NCBI GenBank assembly: GCA_014237955.1
Contig: JABABY010000066.1
Span: 3,950 to 9,741 of the forward strand
DNA: 5,792 nucleotides
Reading direction: 5' to 3'
From: Planctomycetota bacterium
GTDB taxonomy: Bacteria > Planctomycetota > Planctomycetia > Pirellulales > UBA7805
Of this stretch, positions 1 to 5,760 are shown one piece after another (within the stretch, counting starts at the first letter, position 1; each line of letters opens with the position of its first letter). Made by a program: the position numbers and the translations under genes. Below the pieces are notes generated by a model. The model saw only the letters and a program-made list of their open reading frames with translations. It had not been told where the DNA came from and searched no databases.

Positions 1-612
1 GCTCGCAAAGTTATTCAGAGCGGTCGCTATGGCAAACTCCGTGGTGGGAGTTTCCGCCGCGTCATTTCGGATCCGGCCTGGCTTCGAAATTACTGGAAAG
101 CCGATGCCGTTGGAGGCCCGATGCTGGATTTGCATATCCACGATGCCCATTTCATCCGCCTCCTCTTCGGCATGCCCCAATCGGTTTCCACGACCGGACG
201 CATGCGGGGTAAGTTGGCTGAAAACTGGACGACGCACTTTCGCTTCAAAAAGAACCTGGCCGTCACAGCCACCAGCGGCACGATCGACCAGCAGGGACGA
301 CCGTTTGACCATGGATTCGAAATCCATCTCGATCGGGCAACGCTCATCTTCCAATTTGCTGTGATCGGTGGCGAAGGCAAATATCTCTGCGAACCGACTT
401 TGCTCAATGACCGTGGCAAGGCAAAACCGGCAACCATGCCGGCGGGCGATCCCATGATGAATGCCTTTGAAGCAGAACTTCAAGCGGTCAGCAAAGCCGT
501 TCGCACGGGAAAAGGTGCGGAGATGCTTGCTTGCAACTTGGCTAGAGATGCCATCGCCATCTGTCAGGCCGAGACAAAAAGCTTGTCGACCGGTAAATCA
601 GTCCGACTCTGA
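1..612 (+). CDS. Gfo/Idh/MocA family oxidoreductase, C-terminal part (5' end outside window)
   Basis: The reading frame is open from the first base and ends at TGA 610-612, giving 203 visible residues. The N-terminal Rossmann NAD(P)-binding domain lies before the window, so cofactor motifs, any signal peptide and the start cannot be seen. What remains is the alpha/beta substrate-binding domain. It has a 'GKLRGGSFRRV' strand near residues 11-21, then the family signature GGPMLDLHIHD at residues 38-48. Asp43 and His47 (D-x3-H) occupy the positions of the catalytic Asp/His pair known from inositol dehydrogenase-type members. The C-terminal helix region ('MNAFEAELQAVSKAVRTGK', about 155-173) is also typical. 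The family oxidises or reduces sugars and sugar alcohols, often at C3 of glycosides. The substrate here is unknown; the downstream DUF1080 and NagB/PIG-L genes suggest a glycoside, possibly of an amino sugar. The family call is secure, the substrate is not. Confidence 0.92.
   Translation, partial: ARKVIQSGRYGKLRGGSFRRVISDPAWLRNYWKADAVGGPMLDLHIHDAHFIRLLFGMPQSVSTTGRMRGKLAENWTTHFRFKKNLAVTATSGTIDQQGRPFDHGFEIHLDRATLIFQFAVIGGEGKYLCEPTLLNDRGKAKPATMPAGDPMMNAFEAELQAVSKAVRTGKGAEMLACNLARDAIAICQAETKSLSTGKSVRL
34..53. repeat. Short perfect inverted repeat inside the oxidoreductase gene
   Basis: AAACTCC at 34-40 is the exact reverse complement of GGAGTTT at 47-53, with a 6-nt loop. It lies inside coding sequence for the Gly-rich 'KLRGGS' stretch, so it may only reflect codon choice. 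No function is claimed. Confidence 0.3.
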
Positions 613-674
613 AAAGGCAGATACAATCCATCAAACCAGGAACACGACTTTCACTCCATACGCATCGCTCCGAC

Positions 675-684
675 AATCATGATT
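675..684. promoter_or_regulatory. 10-bp perfect palindrome upstream of the DUF1080 gene
   Basis: AATCATGATT at 675-684 is a perfect palindrome in the 93-nt gap (613-705) between the oxidoreductase and the DUF1080 lipoprotein, 7 nt before the GGAGG at 692-696. It could be a small operator half-site pair or chance. I see no convincing -35/-10 pair and no hairpin with a T-tract in this gap, so the two genes may be co-transcribed. Confidence 0.2.
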
Positions 685-705
685 TGATCTCGGAGGAAAA
701 ATACC

Positions 706-1395
706 ATGAAGCATTTCTTACCACTCTTTCTATTGATCGGCAGCCTGTTCCTTTCCTTTGCGAGCTGCCAACGTGCTACCGCGACCGGCGACGAAGAGCA
801 TTTTACACCTCTCTTTAATGGGCGCAATTTGGAGGGCTGGATCGGTGCGACCGATCAATATTTGGCCAAGGACGGAACGATCGTGCTACCCAAAGGCAAG
901 GCTGGAAAATTGCTCACAAAAGAGGAATATGGCAATTTTATCCTCCGTTTTGAATTCAGGCTCACGCCGAATGCGAACAACGGCCTCGCGATTCGTGCAC
1001 CGATCTCTGGAGATGCTGCCTACAACGGGCTAGAACTACAGATTCTCGATGGCACTTCCGGAAAGTACCCGAATCTCAAACCGTATCAAACACACGGATC
1101 GATCTATGGAGTTGCGCCAGCAAAGCGTGGCTTTCTCAAGCCCCTCGGCGAGTGGAACACCCAACAGGTCGAATGTCGCGGGCGCAATCTCCGGGTAACG
1201 CTCAATGGACATGTCATTCTCGATGCAAACCTTGACGCCGTTGCACCTGGTGGAAAAACCATTGATGGGCAGAACCATCCCGGTTTACAAAACAGTAAAG
1301 GGCATCTTGGCTTCCTGGGACATGGAGACGAAGTCGCCTTTCGCAACATCCGTATACAATCTCTAGATGCACCGACAACATTGAAAAGCAAATAG
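706..1395 (+). CDS. DUF1080 (3-keto-disaccharide hydrolase-type) lipoprotein
   Basis: A 229-residue protein whose ATG is preceded by GGAGG at 692-696, spaced 9 nt, which fixes the start. Residues 1-20 form a hydrophobic signal peptide ending in FAS-Cys21. This is a lipobox with Phe instead of the usual Leu at -3, so a lipoprotein is likely but not perfect. The rest is one DUF1080 concanavalin-like beta-sandwich (about 32-220). Its hallmarks are 'FTPLFNGRNLEGW', 'NANNGLAIRAP', 'GSIYGVAPA', 'GEWNTQQVECRGRNLRVTLNG' and the terminal 'GHLGFLGHGDEVAFRNIRIQSL'. Members of this family, best studied in Bacteroides, cleave 3-keto glycosides made by Gfo/Idh/MocA oxidoreductases; such an oxidoreductase is encoded just upstream. 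It would act on the periplasmic side, anchored to a membrane. It ends 8 nt before the NagB/PIG-L gene, so the two are probably translated from one message. The family is confident; the substrate is unknown. Confidence 0.93.
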   Translation: MKHFLPLFLLIGSLFLSFASCQRATATGDEEHFTPLFNGRNLEGWIGATDQYLAKDGTIVLPKGKAGKLLTKEEYGNFILRFEFRLTPNANNGLAIRAPISGDAAYNGLELQILDGTSGKYPNLKPYQTHGSIYGVAPAKRGFLKPLGEWNTQQVECRGRNLRVTLNGHVILDANLDAVAPGGKTIDGQNHPGLQNSKGHLGFLGHGDEVAFRNIRIQSLDAPTTLKSK

Positions 1396-1403
1396 GAAAG
1401 ACC

Positions 1404-3335
1404 GTGACAAAGACTGTAGCGATCGAACAGCAGGAAAAGATTCCCTGCCGCATATTCAAACATGCCTGTGATGCGAGTATCGCGGTGGCTCAACAAATTC
1501 GCACATTGATCGAAACCCGTGCAGCCGAAGGGCGCCAGTGTGTGCTCGGTCTTGCGACCGGCAGTACTCCCGTTGGCGTTTATAACGAATTGGTTCGCAT
1601 GCACCGGGAGGAGGGCCTTTCCCTGGCCAACGTGGTCACATTCAACCTTGATGAATATTTTCCGATGCAGCCCAATGAGTTGCAAAGTTATGTCCGTTTC
1701 ATGCAGGAATACTTGTTCGAACTCGTTGATATCGATCCAGATAATATCCATATCCCGGATGGCACCCTTTCGGAAAAGGATATCCACAGTGCCTGCCATC
1801 AATATGAGCAGGCCATTGTTGATGTTGGTGGCATTGATATTCAGATTCTCGGAATTGGCCGGACGGGACATATCGGCTTCAACGAACCTGGTTCTGGAAA
1901 AGCAACGCGGACACGGCTGATCACGCTCGATCGCGTAACGCGCCGAGACGCAGCAAGCGATTTTTTTGGCGAGGAAAATGTTCCCCAGCGGGCGATTACG
2001 ATGGGAGTGGGCACCATCCTCGAGGCACGACAGATTTTCCTGATCGCTTTCGGCGAACACAAAGCTCCGATCATTGCCGAAGCTGTGGAAGGCCCCATCA
2101 CACCTTCGGTCGCAGCAAGTTTTTTACAGCAGCATCCGAGCGCCAGTTTCATGCTCGACGAAGCGGCCGCCGAATCCCTCACCCGTCGAAAGTGTCCCTG
2201 GAAATTGGGGGAAGTGGATTGGAACAGCCAAAAAATCCGAAAAGCAACCATTTGGCTTGCACGCCAACTTCGGAAACCGATTTTGAAACTGACCGCAGAG
2301 GATTATAACGAAGAAGGCCTGCAGGACCTCCTGGCGGAACATGGGTCCGCATACGATCTGAATTTGGCCGTCTTTCGACACCTACAGGGAACCATCACCG
2401 GTTGGCCCGGGGGCAAACCGGACCATGAAAAACAACCTGGTGATCGACCACAACCGTACGATGATATTTTTCCCAAGCGGATTCTCGTCTTTTCTCCACA
2501 TCCGGATGACGATGTCATTTCGATGGGGGGGACTCTCATTCGTCTTGTCGACCAAGGTCATGAAGTCCACGTCGCCTACCAGACTTCGGGAAATATCGCG
2601 GTCTTTGATGACGATGCCATTCGTTTTTCCGAATTTGCAGCAGAATTTAACCGCGTACTCAACATAGCGCCAGATCAAACTTTTGAATTTGAATCGCATA
2701 TTGATAAATTTCTCAAACATAAAAAACCAGGGCAGGTTGACAGCGCTGAAGTGCAGGCAATCAAGGCAATCATACGCCGCACAGAAGCGCGGGCAGCGGG
2801 TCGCATGTGTGGGATTCCTAGCGAACAGTTGCATTTCCAGAATTTGCCATTTTATGAAACTGGCCGGGTAAGAAAGAAACCGCTTGGTGAGGAAGACATA
2901 CAAATAACGATTGAGATCTTGCAGAATATCCAACCCCACCAGATTTATGTTGCTGGCGATCTCACAGACCCTCATGGGACCCATCGCACCTGCCTGGGTG
3001 CTGTCCTCAATGCATGTGATCAGGTCAAGGACGAGGCCTGGTTTGCCAACACCCAAGTCTGGCTCTACCGGGGTGCTTGGCAGGAATGGAGTCCCCATGA
3101 AATCGAAATGGCGGTACCTCTAAGTCCCAAAGAGGTCTCACGTAAACGTAATGCCATCTTCAAACACGAATCGCAAAAAGATCGTGCCCTATTCCCGGGT
3201 GTCGATATCCGGGAATTCTGGCAAAGGGCTGAACAGCGCAATGCAGAGACTGCCTGTATGTATGACGACCTGGGACTCGCCGAGTATGAGGCAATAGAAG
3301 GCTTTGTCCGATGGAATGGCCAGATCGATCTCTAG
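1404..3335 (+). CDS. nagB: Glucosamine-6-phosphate deaminase fused to PIG-L/LmbE deacetylase domain
   Basis: A 643-residue cytoplasmic protein with no signal peptide or membrane segment. The GTG start lies 8 nt after the DUF1080 stop; AGGAAA at 1394-1399 overlaps that stop codon and serves as a modest ribosome site, suggesting coupling. Residues about 18-260 are a NagB domain: 'GLATGSTPVGVY' (49-60, phosphate loop), 'FNLDEY' with Asp83 matching E. coli Asp72, and 'GRTGHIGFNEP' with His156 and Glu161 matching His143 and Glu148. Thr154 stands where E. coli NagB has Asp141. A helical linker (about 262-355) leads to a PIG-L domain (about 358-640) with 'PHPDDD' (His366, Asp368, Asp369) and 'DPHGTH' (His524, His527), the zinc and catalytic motifs of LmbE/MshB-type deacetylases. 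E. coli NagB is only about 266 residues. This long form recurs in Bacteroidetes and planctomycetes. Likely role: convert glucosamine-6-P to fructose-6-P plus ammonia, with deacetylation of an N-acetylated precursor. The exact deacetylase substrate is inferred. Confidence 0.93.
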   Translation: MTKTVAIEQQEKIPCRIFKHACDASIAVAQQIRTLIETRAAEGRQCVLGLATGSTPVGVYNELVRMHREEGLSLANVVTFNLDEYFPMQPNELQSYVRFMQEYLFELVDIDPDNIHIPDGTLSEKDIHSACHQYEQAIVDVGGIDIQILGIGRTGHIGFNEPGSGKATRTRLITLDRVTRRDAASDFFGEENVPQRAITMGVGTILEARQIFLIAFGEHKAPIIAEAVEGPITPSVAASFLQQHPSASFMLDEAAAESLTRRKCPWKLGEVDWNSQKIRKATIWLARQLRKPILKLTAEDYNEEGLQDLLAEHGSAYDLNLAVFRHLQGTITGWPGGKPDHEKQPGDRPQPYDDIFPKRILVFSPHPDDDVISMGGTLIRLVDQGHEVHVAYQTSGNIAVFDDDAIRFSEFAAEFNRVLNIAPDQTFEFESHIDKFLKHKKPGQVDSAEVQAIKAIIRRTEARAAGRMCGIPSEQLHFQNLPFYETGRVRKKPLGEEDIQITIEILQNIQPHQIYVAGDLTDPHGTHRTCLGAVLNACDQVKDEAWFANTQVWLYRGAWQEWSPHEIEMAVPLSPKEVSRKRNAIFKHESQKDRALFPGVDIREFWQRAEQRNAETACMYDDLGLAEYEAIEGFVRWNGQIDL

Positions 3336-3351
3336 TGAGGAAAGATCGGCC
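3318..3351. repeat. Imperfect inverted repeat at the convergent gene junction
   Basis: GGCC (3318-3321) then GATC (3323-3326) can pair with GATC (3344-3347) then GGCC (3348-3351): eight pairs with one bulged A at 3322 and a 17-nt loop. It spans the stop of the NagB/PIG-L gene and the 21-nt gap to the convergent minus-strand gene. No T-tract follows on either strand, so it is a poor intrinsic terminator; it might still act as a weak bidirectional one or block 3' decay. Confidence 0.3.
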
Positions 3352-3356
3352 CAAGT

Positions 3357-3749
3357 TCAGTCCGCACAATCCAGCAGGCCTTGGCTCAGTTCAATCGCTT
3401 GCGTTCGCAATAGCTCCATCTCTTTGAACATCGCCTCAAGCTTTTTATCGCTGTTGGCCTTGCACATACGGGCCGTTGCCTTCTCATAGGTCCGGTTCCA
3501 GCTAAGCCAAAGCATGACCGCTTCACTCCATTGCTGCTTCTGGTCAATCGTCTCAACCGGAGAAGTATTATCGCTGGACAATGCATTCCTCTCGAGAATA
3601 TCCGTCGGGCTGATACGGGAATTTACAAGCGGTATACGCTTGTTACGGCGTTGATGGATCCCAGTAAATTCGGATTGTCCACCCTGTCTACGATGACGAC
3701 GCGATGAAGAAGTGGAGCGTCTCGAGCGACCGTGCGTTGCAGCTTTCAT
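3357..3749 (-). CDS. Hypothetical protein, basic N-terminus and helical C-terminus
   Basis: I do not recognise this 130-residue protein. The frame is open upstream to a TTG at 3857, but the ATG at 3749 is preceded by GGGAG seven nt upstream, a good ribosome site, while the TTG has none; I prefer 3749. Residues 8-38 are rich in Arg/Lys/His ('RRSTSSSRRHRR', 'HQRRNKR') and probably disordered or nucleic-acid binding. A polar segment follows to about 67. Residues about 68-127 look like two amphipathic helices, with Trp74, Trp81 and Trp84 in the first and a Lys/Glu/Leu pattern in the second, ending 'LLDCAD'. There is no signal peptide or membrane segment. It is convergent with the NagB/PIG-L gene (21-nt gap) and divergent from the sigma factor gene, so it is transcribed alone. 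The well-patterned C-terminal half argues that it is real; no function can be given. Confidence 0.6.
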   Translation of the reverse strand: MKAATHGRSRRSTSSSRRHRRQGGQSEFTGIHQRRNKRIPLVNSRISPTDILERNALSSDNTSPVETIDQKQQWSEAVMLWLSWNRTYEKATARMCKANSDKKLEAMFKEMELLRTQAIELSQGLLDCAD

Positions 3750-3853
3750 TACGCTTCTCCCGGTTCTAAACCAATCTTCGGACAGCGAGGGGCACACCAG
3801 AGCCACCAATACATCACTGTCCGCTATAATTCCCATTCCTGTTAGTAAATGCG

Positions 3854-3916
3854 TCAAAACGGCTTAAATGGGGCAGCAAAAAAGCCTCTTTTTTTTGCAG
3901 TCGACCGGTTTTTCAT
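3854..3916 (-). CDS. Possible 20-residue leader peptide
   Basis: A short minus-strand ORF starts at ATG 3916-3914 and stops at TGA 3856-3854. AAGGA (3927-3923 on the minus strand) sits 6 nt before the ATG, a good ribosome site. The peptide is basic and Phe-rich (Lys/Arg early, four Phe late). Its stop overlaps the TTG at 3857 that opens the long version of the orphan gene (shared TTGA), the geometry of translational coupling. It runs through an A8 tract, so much of its content is low-complexity. It may be chance; conservation would decide. Confidence 0.22.
   Translation of the reverse strand: MKNRSTAKKRGFFAAPFKPF
3876..3898. repeat. A/T-tract inverted repeat
   Basis: GCAAAAAA (3876-3883) pairs with TTTTTTGC (3891-3898) around a 7-nt loop. 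The stem is almost all A:T with no GC core, so it is unlikely to terminate transcription well. Its phased A and T tracts could instead bend the DNA or act as an UP-like element in the divergent promoter region. Confidence 0.3.
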
Positions 3917-4068
3917 CGTTAGTCCTTATGGTATTTATAGTTAGGCCAAACGTTTTTCTTGCGTTTTATTGACAGTGGGCTCCCCTTTTCAGTGCCCTGG
4001 TGTTTTGGAGCATTTCTCAACTCTCTACAGATGCATAAGATCACCAATGGGCATCCCGGAAACATCGG

Positions 4069-4641
4069 ATGAGTGACGCCAAAGATCAAACGATCCAACT
4101 TCTCAGAGCCTGCCAAAAGCTTGAAGGTCCTGCTGCTGAGGCACTGCTGAGCCATCTCTATGCCGAATTGAAGGCGGTAGCTTCGCGACAACTTCGTGGT
4201 GAACTACCGGGCCACGAATGGCAAACCACCGATGTAGTACATGAGACGTTTTTGAAATTGATGGATCAGGCCCAGATTAACTGCACCGACCGCGCCCACT
4301 TTCTGGCTTTGGCTGCCACCGCCATGCGCCGACTTCTGGTGGATCATGCTCGGCATCGGAACCGGGCCAAACGAGGAGGTGATCGTCACCGAGTGGATTT
4401 GTTACTCAATCACATTCCTGCTGCCGGGAGTGACCAAAAGGTTGACATCGTAACACTCGATGAAGGCTTGAACAAACTGGCACAACTCAGTGAGCGACAA
4501 GCGCAGATTGTGGAAATGCGTTACTTCGCGGGCATGACTATTGATGAAACCGCTGCCGCACTTGAGGTCTCTCCGCGAACTGTGAAAGGAGACTGGCGGC
4601 TTGCTCGGGCTTGGCTTAAGCGATTTTTGGATGGAACCTAA
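4069..4641 (+). CDS. ECF-type RNA polymerase sigma factor (Sigma70_ECF / TIGR02999-like)
   Basis: A 190-residue sigma factor, the usual length for the family. Region 2 spans about 22-100: 'LLSHLYAELKAVASRQLRGE', then region 2.2 'WQTTDVVHETFLKL' (51-64), then the 2.3/2.4 segment 'AHFLALAATAMRRLLVDHARHRNRAKRGG' (76-104), characteristic of the planctomycete-type family. Region 4 spans about 130-187, with 'LSERQAQIVEMRYFAGMTIDETAAALEVS' and the DNA-recognition helix 'PRTVKGDWRLARAWL'. Two of the acidic residues in the canonical DAED motif of region 2.2 are replaced: Gln52-Thr53-Thr54-Asp55. There is no anti-sigma gene; the next gene, 3 nt away, is a Ser/Thr kinase, so control by phosphorylation is the natural inference. 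The ATG has only a weak ribosome site. Target promoters are unknown. Confidence 0.94.
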   Translation: MSDAKDQTIQLLRACQKLEGPAAEALLSHLYAELKAVASRQLRGELPGHEWQTTDVVHETFLKLMDQAQINCTDRAHFLALAATAMRRLLVDHARHRNRAKRGGDRHRVDLLLNHIPAAGSDQKVDIVTLDEGLNKLAQLSERQAQIVEMRYFAGMTIDETAAALEVSPRTVKGDWRLARAWLKRFLDGT

Positions 4642-4644
4642 ACC

Positions 4645-5745
4645 GTGACACCCGAACGCCACCAAAAGATTACAGATCTGTTCTTAGAAGTGTGTGATCT
4701 ATCGCGCGCGGAGATTGCAGAGAAACTCGATGCTTCTTGCAGCAATGACTCGGAAATGCGCCAGCATGTCGAGGCCCTATTGAAGATGGATCAATTACCA
4801 GGCTTTGAGGGCGACGTCGACCAAGACAGCATATCGCCGAATTCTTATGAGGATTCCGAATCATGCTCGGATGGCGAAGACGAAAAACCGACCATTGCTC
4901 CGCGACGCCCGATCATTCCCAATTATGAATTAATCGAACTGATTGGTCAGGGCGGTGTCAGTCAAGTTTGGCGGGCGCGTGAAAACAGCACCCAGCAGGA
5001 AATTGCGCTTAAAGTGCATAACTTGACAGCCTTCTCTTCGGAAGATGGCCTGACGCGATTTGAACGCGAAATCAAGATCGCAGCTAGTCTCAACCATCCC
5101 CACATCACCACCATTTATGACTCTGGACATTACGGGGATATCTATTTCTACACCCTCCAATTGATTCGGGGTGGTCGCCTCGACCATTATGTTACCGAGC
5201 ATGCGCTCCCCGATGAGGCGATCCTTCGTCTGTTTTCCATCGTCTGTGATGCGGTAGAACACGCACATTCGCAATCCATCATTCATCGGGATTTGAAGCC
5301 TTCAAATATCCTAGTCACCACGCAGGGGCATCCCTATGTTCTTGATTTTGGATTGGCTAAAGCGATGGAAGGCGCCATGAAAGAGGCAAGCCTCACCATG
5401 GAAGGTGACATTCTCGGCACACTGGAATTTATGGCACCGGAACAAGCTATGGGGGAGCAAGACAAAATCGGAAAGACGACCGATACATACAGCCTCGGCT
5501 TGATTTTATATCGGCTCTTAACAGGACAGTCGCCCATCGATACCAGTGGTACACGCTACACTCTGCTTAAACGGATGCAAAACGGTGATATTGTTTCCCC
5601 AGAACAATACCGCGATGACCTTGACCCGAGCATTTCAGCGATCGTTATGAAAGCACTCGAGCGGAAACCGGAAGATCGATACCTTTCAGCCGGGGATATG
5701 AACGCGGATTTACGAACCGTTATCAGAAACCTGCGGTTTTCTTAA
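4645..5745 (+). CDS. Hanks-type Ser/Thr protein kinase, soluble, partner of the ECF sigma factor
   Basis: A 366-residue kinase with a GTG start 3 nt after the sigma factor stop and no clear ribosome site, so probably translationally coupled. Residues 1-50 match the N-terminal helical module common in ECF-linked kinases ('MTPERHQKITDLFLEV', 'Cys..D.EMRQHVEALL'), which supports the GTG over Met38. An acidic linker (about 55-80) follows. The kinase domain (about 94-355) has the P-loop 'GQGGVSQV' (101-108), Lys123, helix-C Glu142, 'HRDLKPSN' with catalytic Asp216 (214-221), 'DFG' (234-236), 'APE' (264-266) and Asp280 of helix F. All residues needed for activity are present. Activation-loop Thr251 and Thr259 are candidate autophosphorylation sites. 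No membrane segment is present, and the protein stops directly after the kinase fold, whereas many such kinases carry a membrane helix and TPR or WD40 repeats. Likely substrate: the sigma factor. Confidence 0.95.
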   Translation: MTPERHQKITDLFLEVCDLSRAEIAEKLDASCSNDSEMRQHVEALLKMDQLPGFEGDVDQDSISPNSYEDSESCSDGEDEKPTIAPRRPIIPNYELIELIGQGGVSQVWRARENSTQQEIALKVHNLTAFSSEDGLTRFEREIKIAASLNHPHITTIYDSGHYGDIYFYTLQLIRGGRLDHYVTEHALPDEAILRLFSIVCDAVEHAHSQSIIHRDLKPSNILVTTQGHPYVLDFGLAKAMEGAMKEASLTMEGDILGTLEFMAPEQAMGEQDKIGKTTDTYSLGLILYRLLTGQSPIDTSGTRYTLLKRMQNGDIVSPEQYRDDLDPSISAIVMKALERKPEDRYLSAGDMNADLRTVIRNLRFS

Positions 5746-5750
5746 AACCG
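5734..5750. repeat. Perfect 7-bp inverted repeat over the kinase stop codon
   Basis: CGGTTTT (5734-5740) and AAAACCG (5744-5750) are exact reverse complements with a 3-nt loop, and the kinase TAA (5743-5745) lies across the loop and 3' arm. No T-tract follows, so it is not a standard terminator. It may slow ribosomes or protect the 3' end, or be chance. Confidence 0.35.
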
Positions 5751-5760
5751 TCGATTGCTT

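Larger units (their letters stand above)
3750..4068. other. Divergent intergenic region between orphan gene and sigma operon
   Basis: This 319-nt stretch separates the minus-strand orphan gene from the plus-strand sigma factor gene and should hold promoters for both. It is AT-rich in the middle (about 3875-3970). TTGACA at 3969-3974 looks like a -35 box for the sigma gene, but 16-18 nt further on there is no -10-like sequence. TATAAA on the minus strand (3939-3934) lacks a matching -35. The sigma gene has only a weak ribosome site (GGAA at 4058-4061, 7 nt before ATG). I see no tRNA, riboswitch or mobile element here. Confidence 0.5.

Noticed and set aside
1104..2060. Long minus-strand ORF (318 codons) across the DUF1080 and NagB genes
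   Set aside because: It lies antisense to two genes with clear family motifs, and its translation is Cys/Arg-rich without any recognisable domain; it is a shadow of the coding strand.
2382..3098. Minus-strand ORF (238 codons) opposite the PIG-L domain
   Set aside because: Antisense to intact zinc-binding motifs, with no domain pattern and no credible gene context.
3750..3857. TTG-initiated N-terminal extension of the orphan gene
   Set aside because: TTG 3857 has no ribosome site, while ATG 3749 has GGGAG at good spacing. Kept only as an alternative through the leader-peptide idea.
3969..3974. TTGACA as a sigma-70 -35 box for the sigma factor gene
   Set aside because: No -10-like hexamer lies 16-18 nt downstream, so a promoter cannot be supported.
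4058..4063. GGAAAC as an ECF-type -35 element for autoregulation
   Set aside because: It is only 5 nt from the start codon, so any start site would fall inside the gene; it is better read as a weak ribosome site.
3919..4191. Minus-strand ORF (90 codons) overlapping the sigma factor start
   Set aside because: It overlaps the sigma factor N-terminus antisense and shows no family features.
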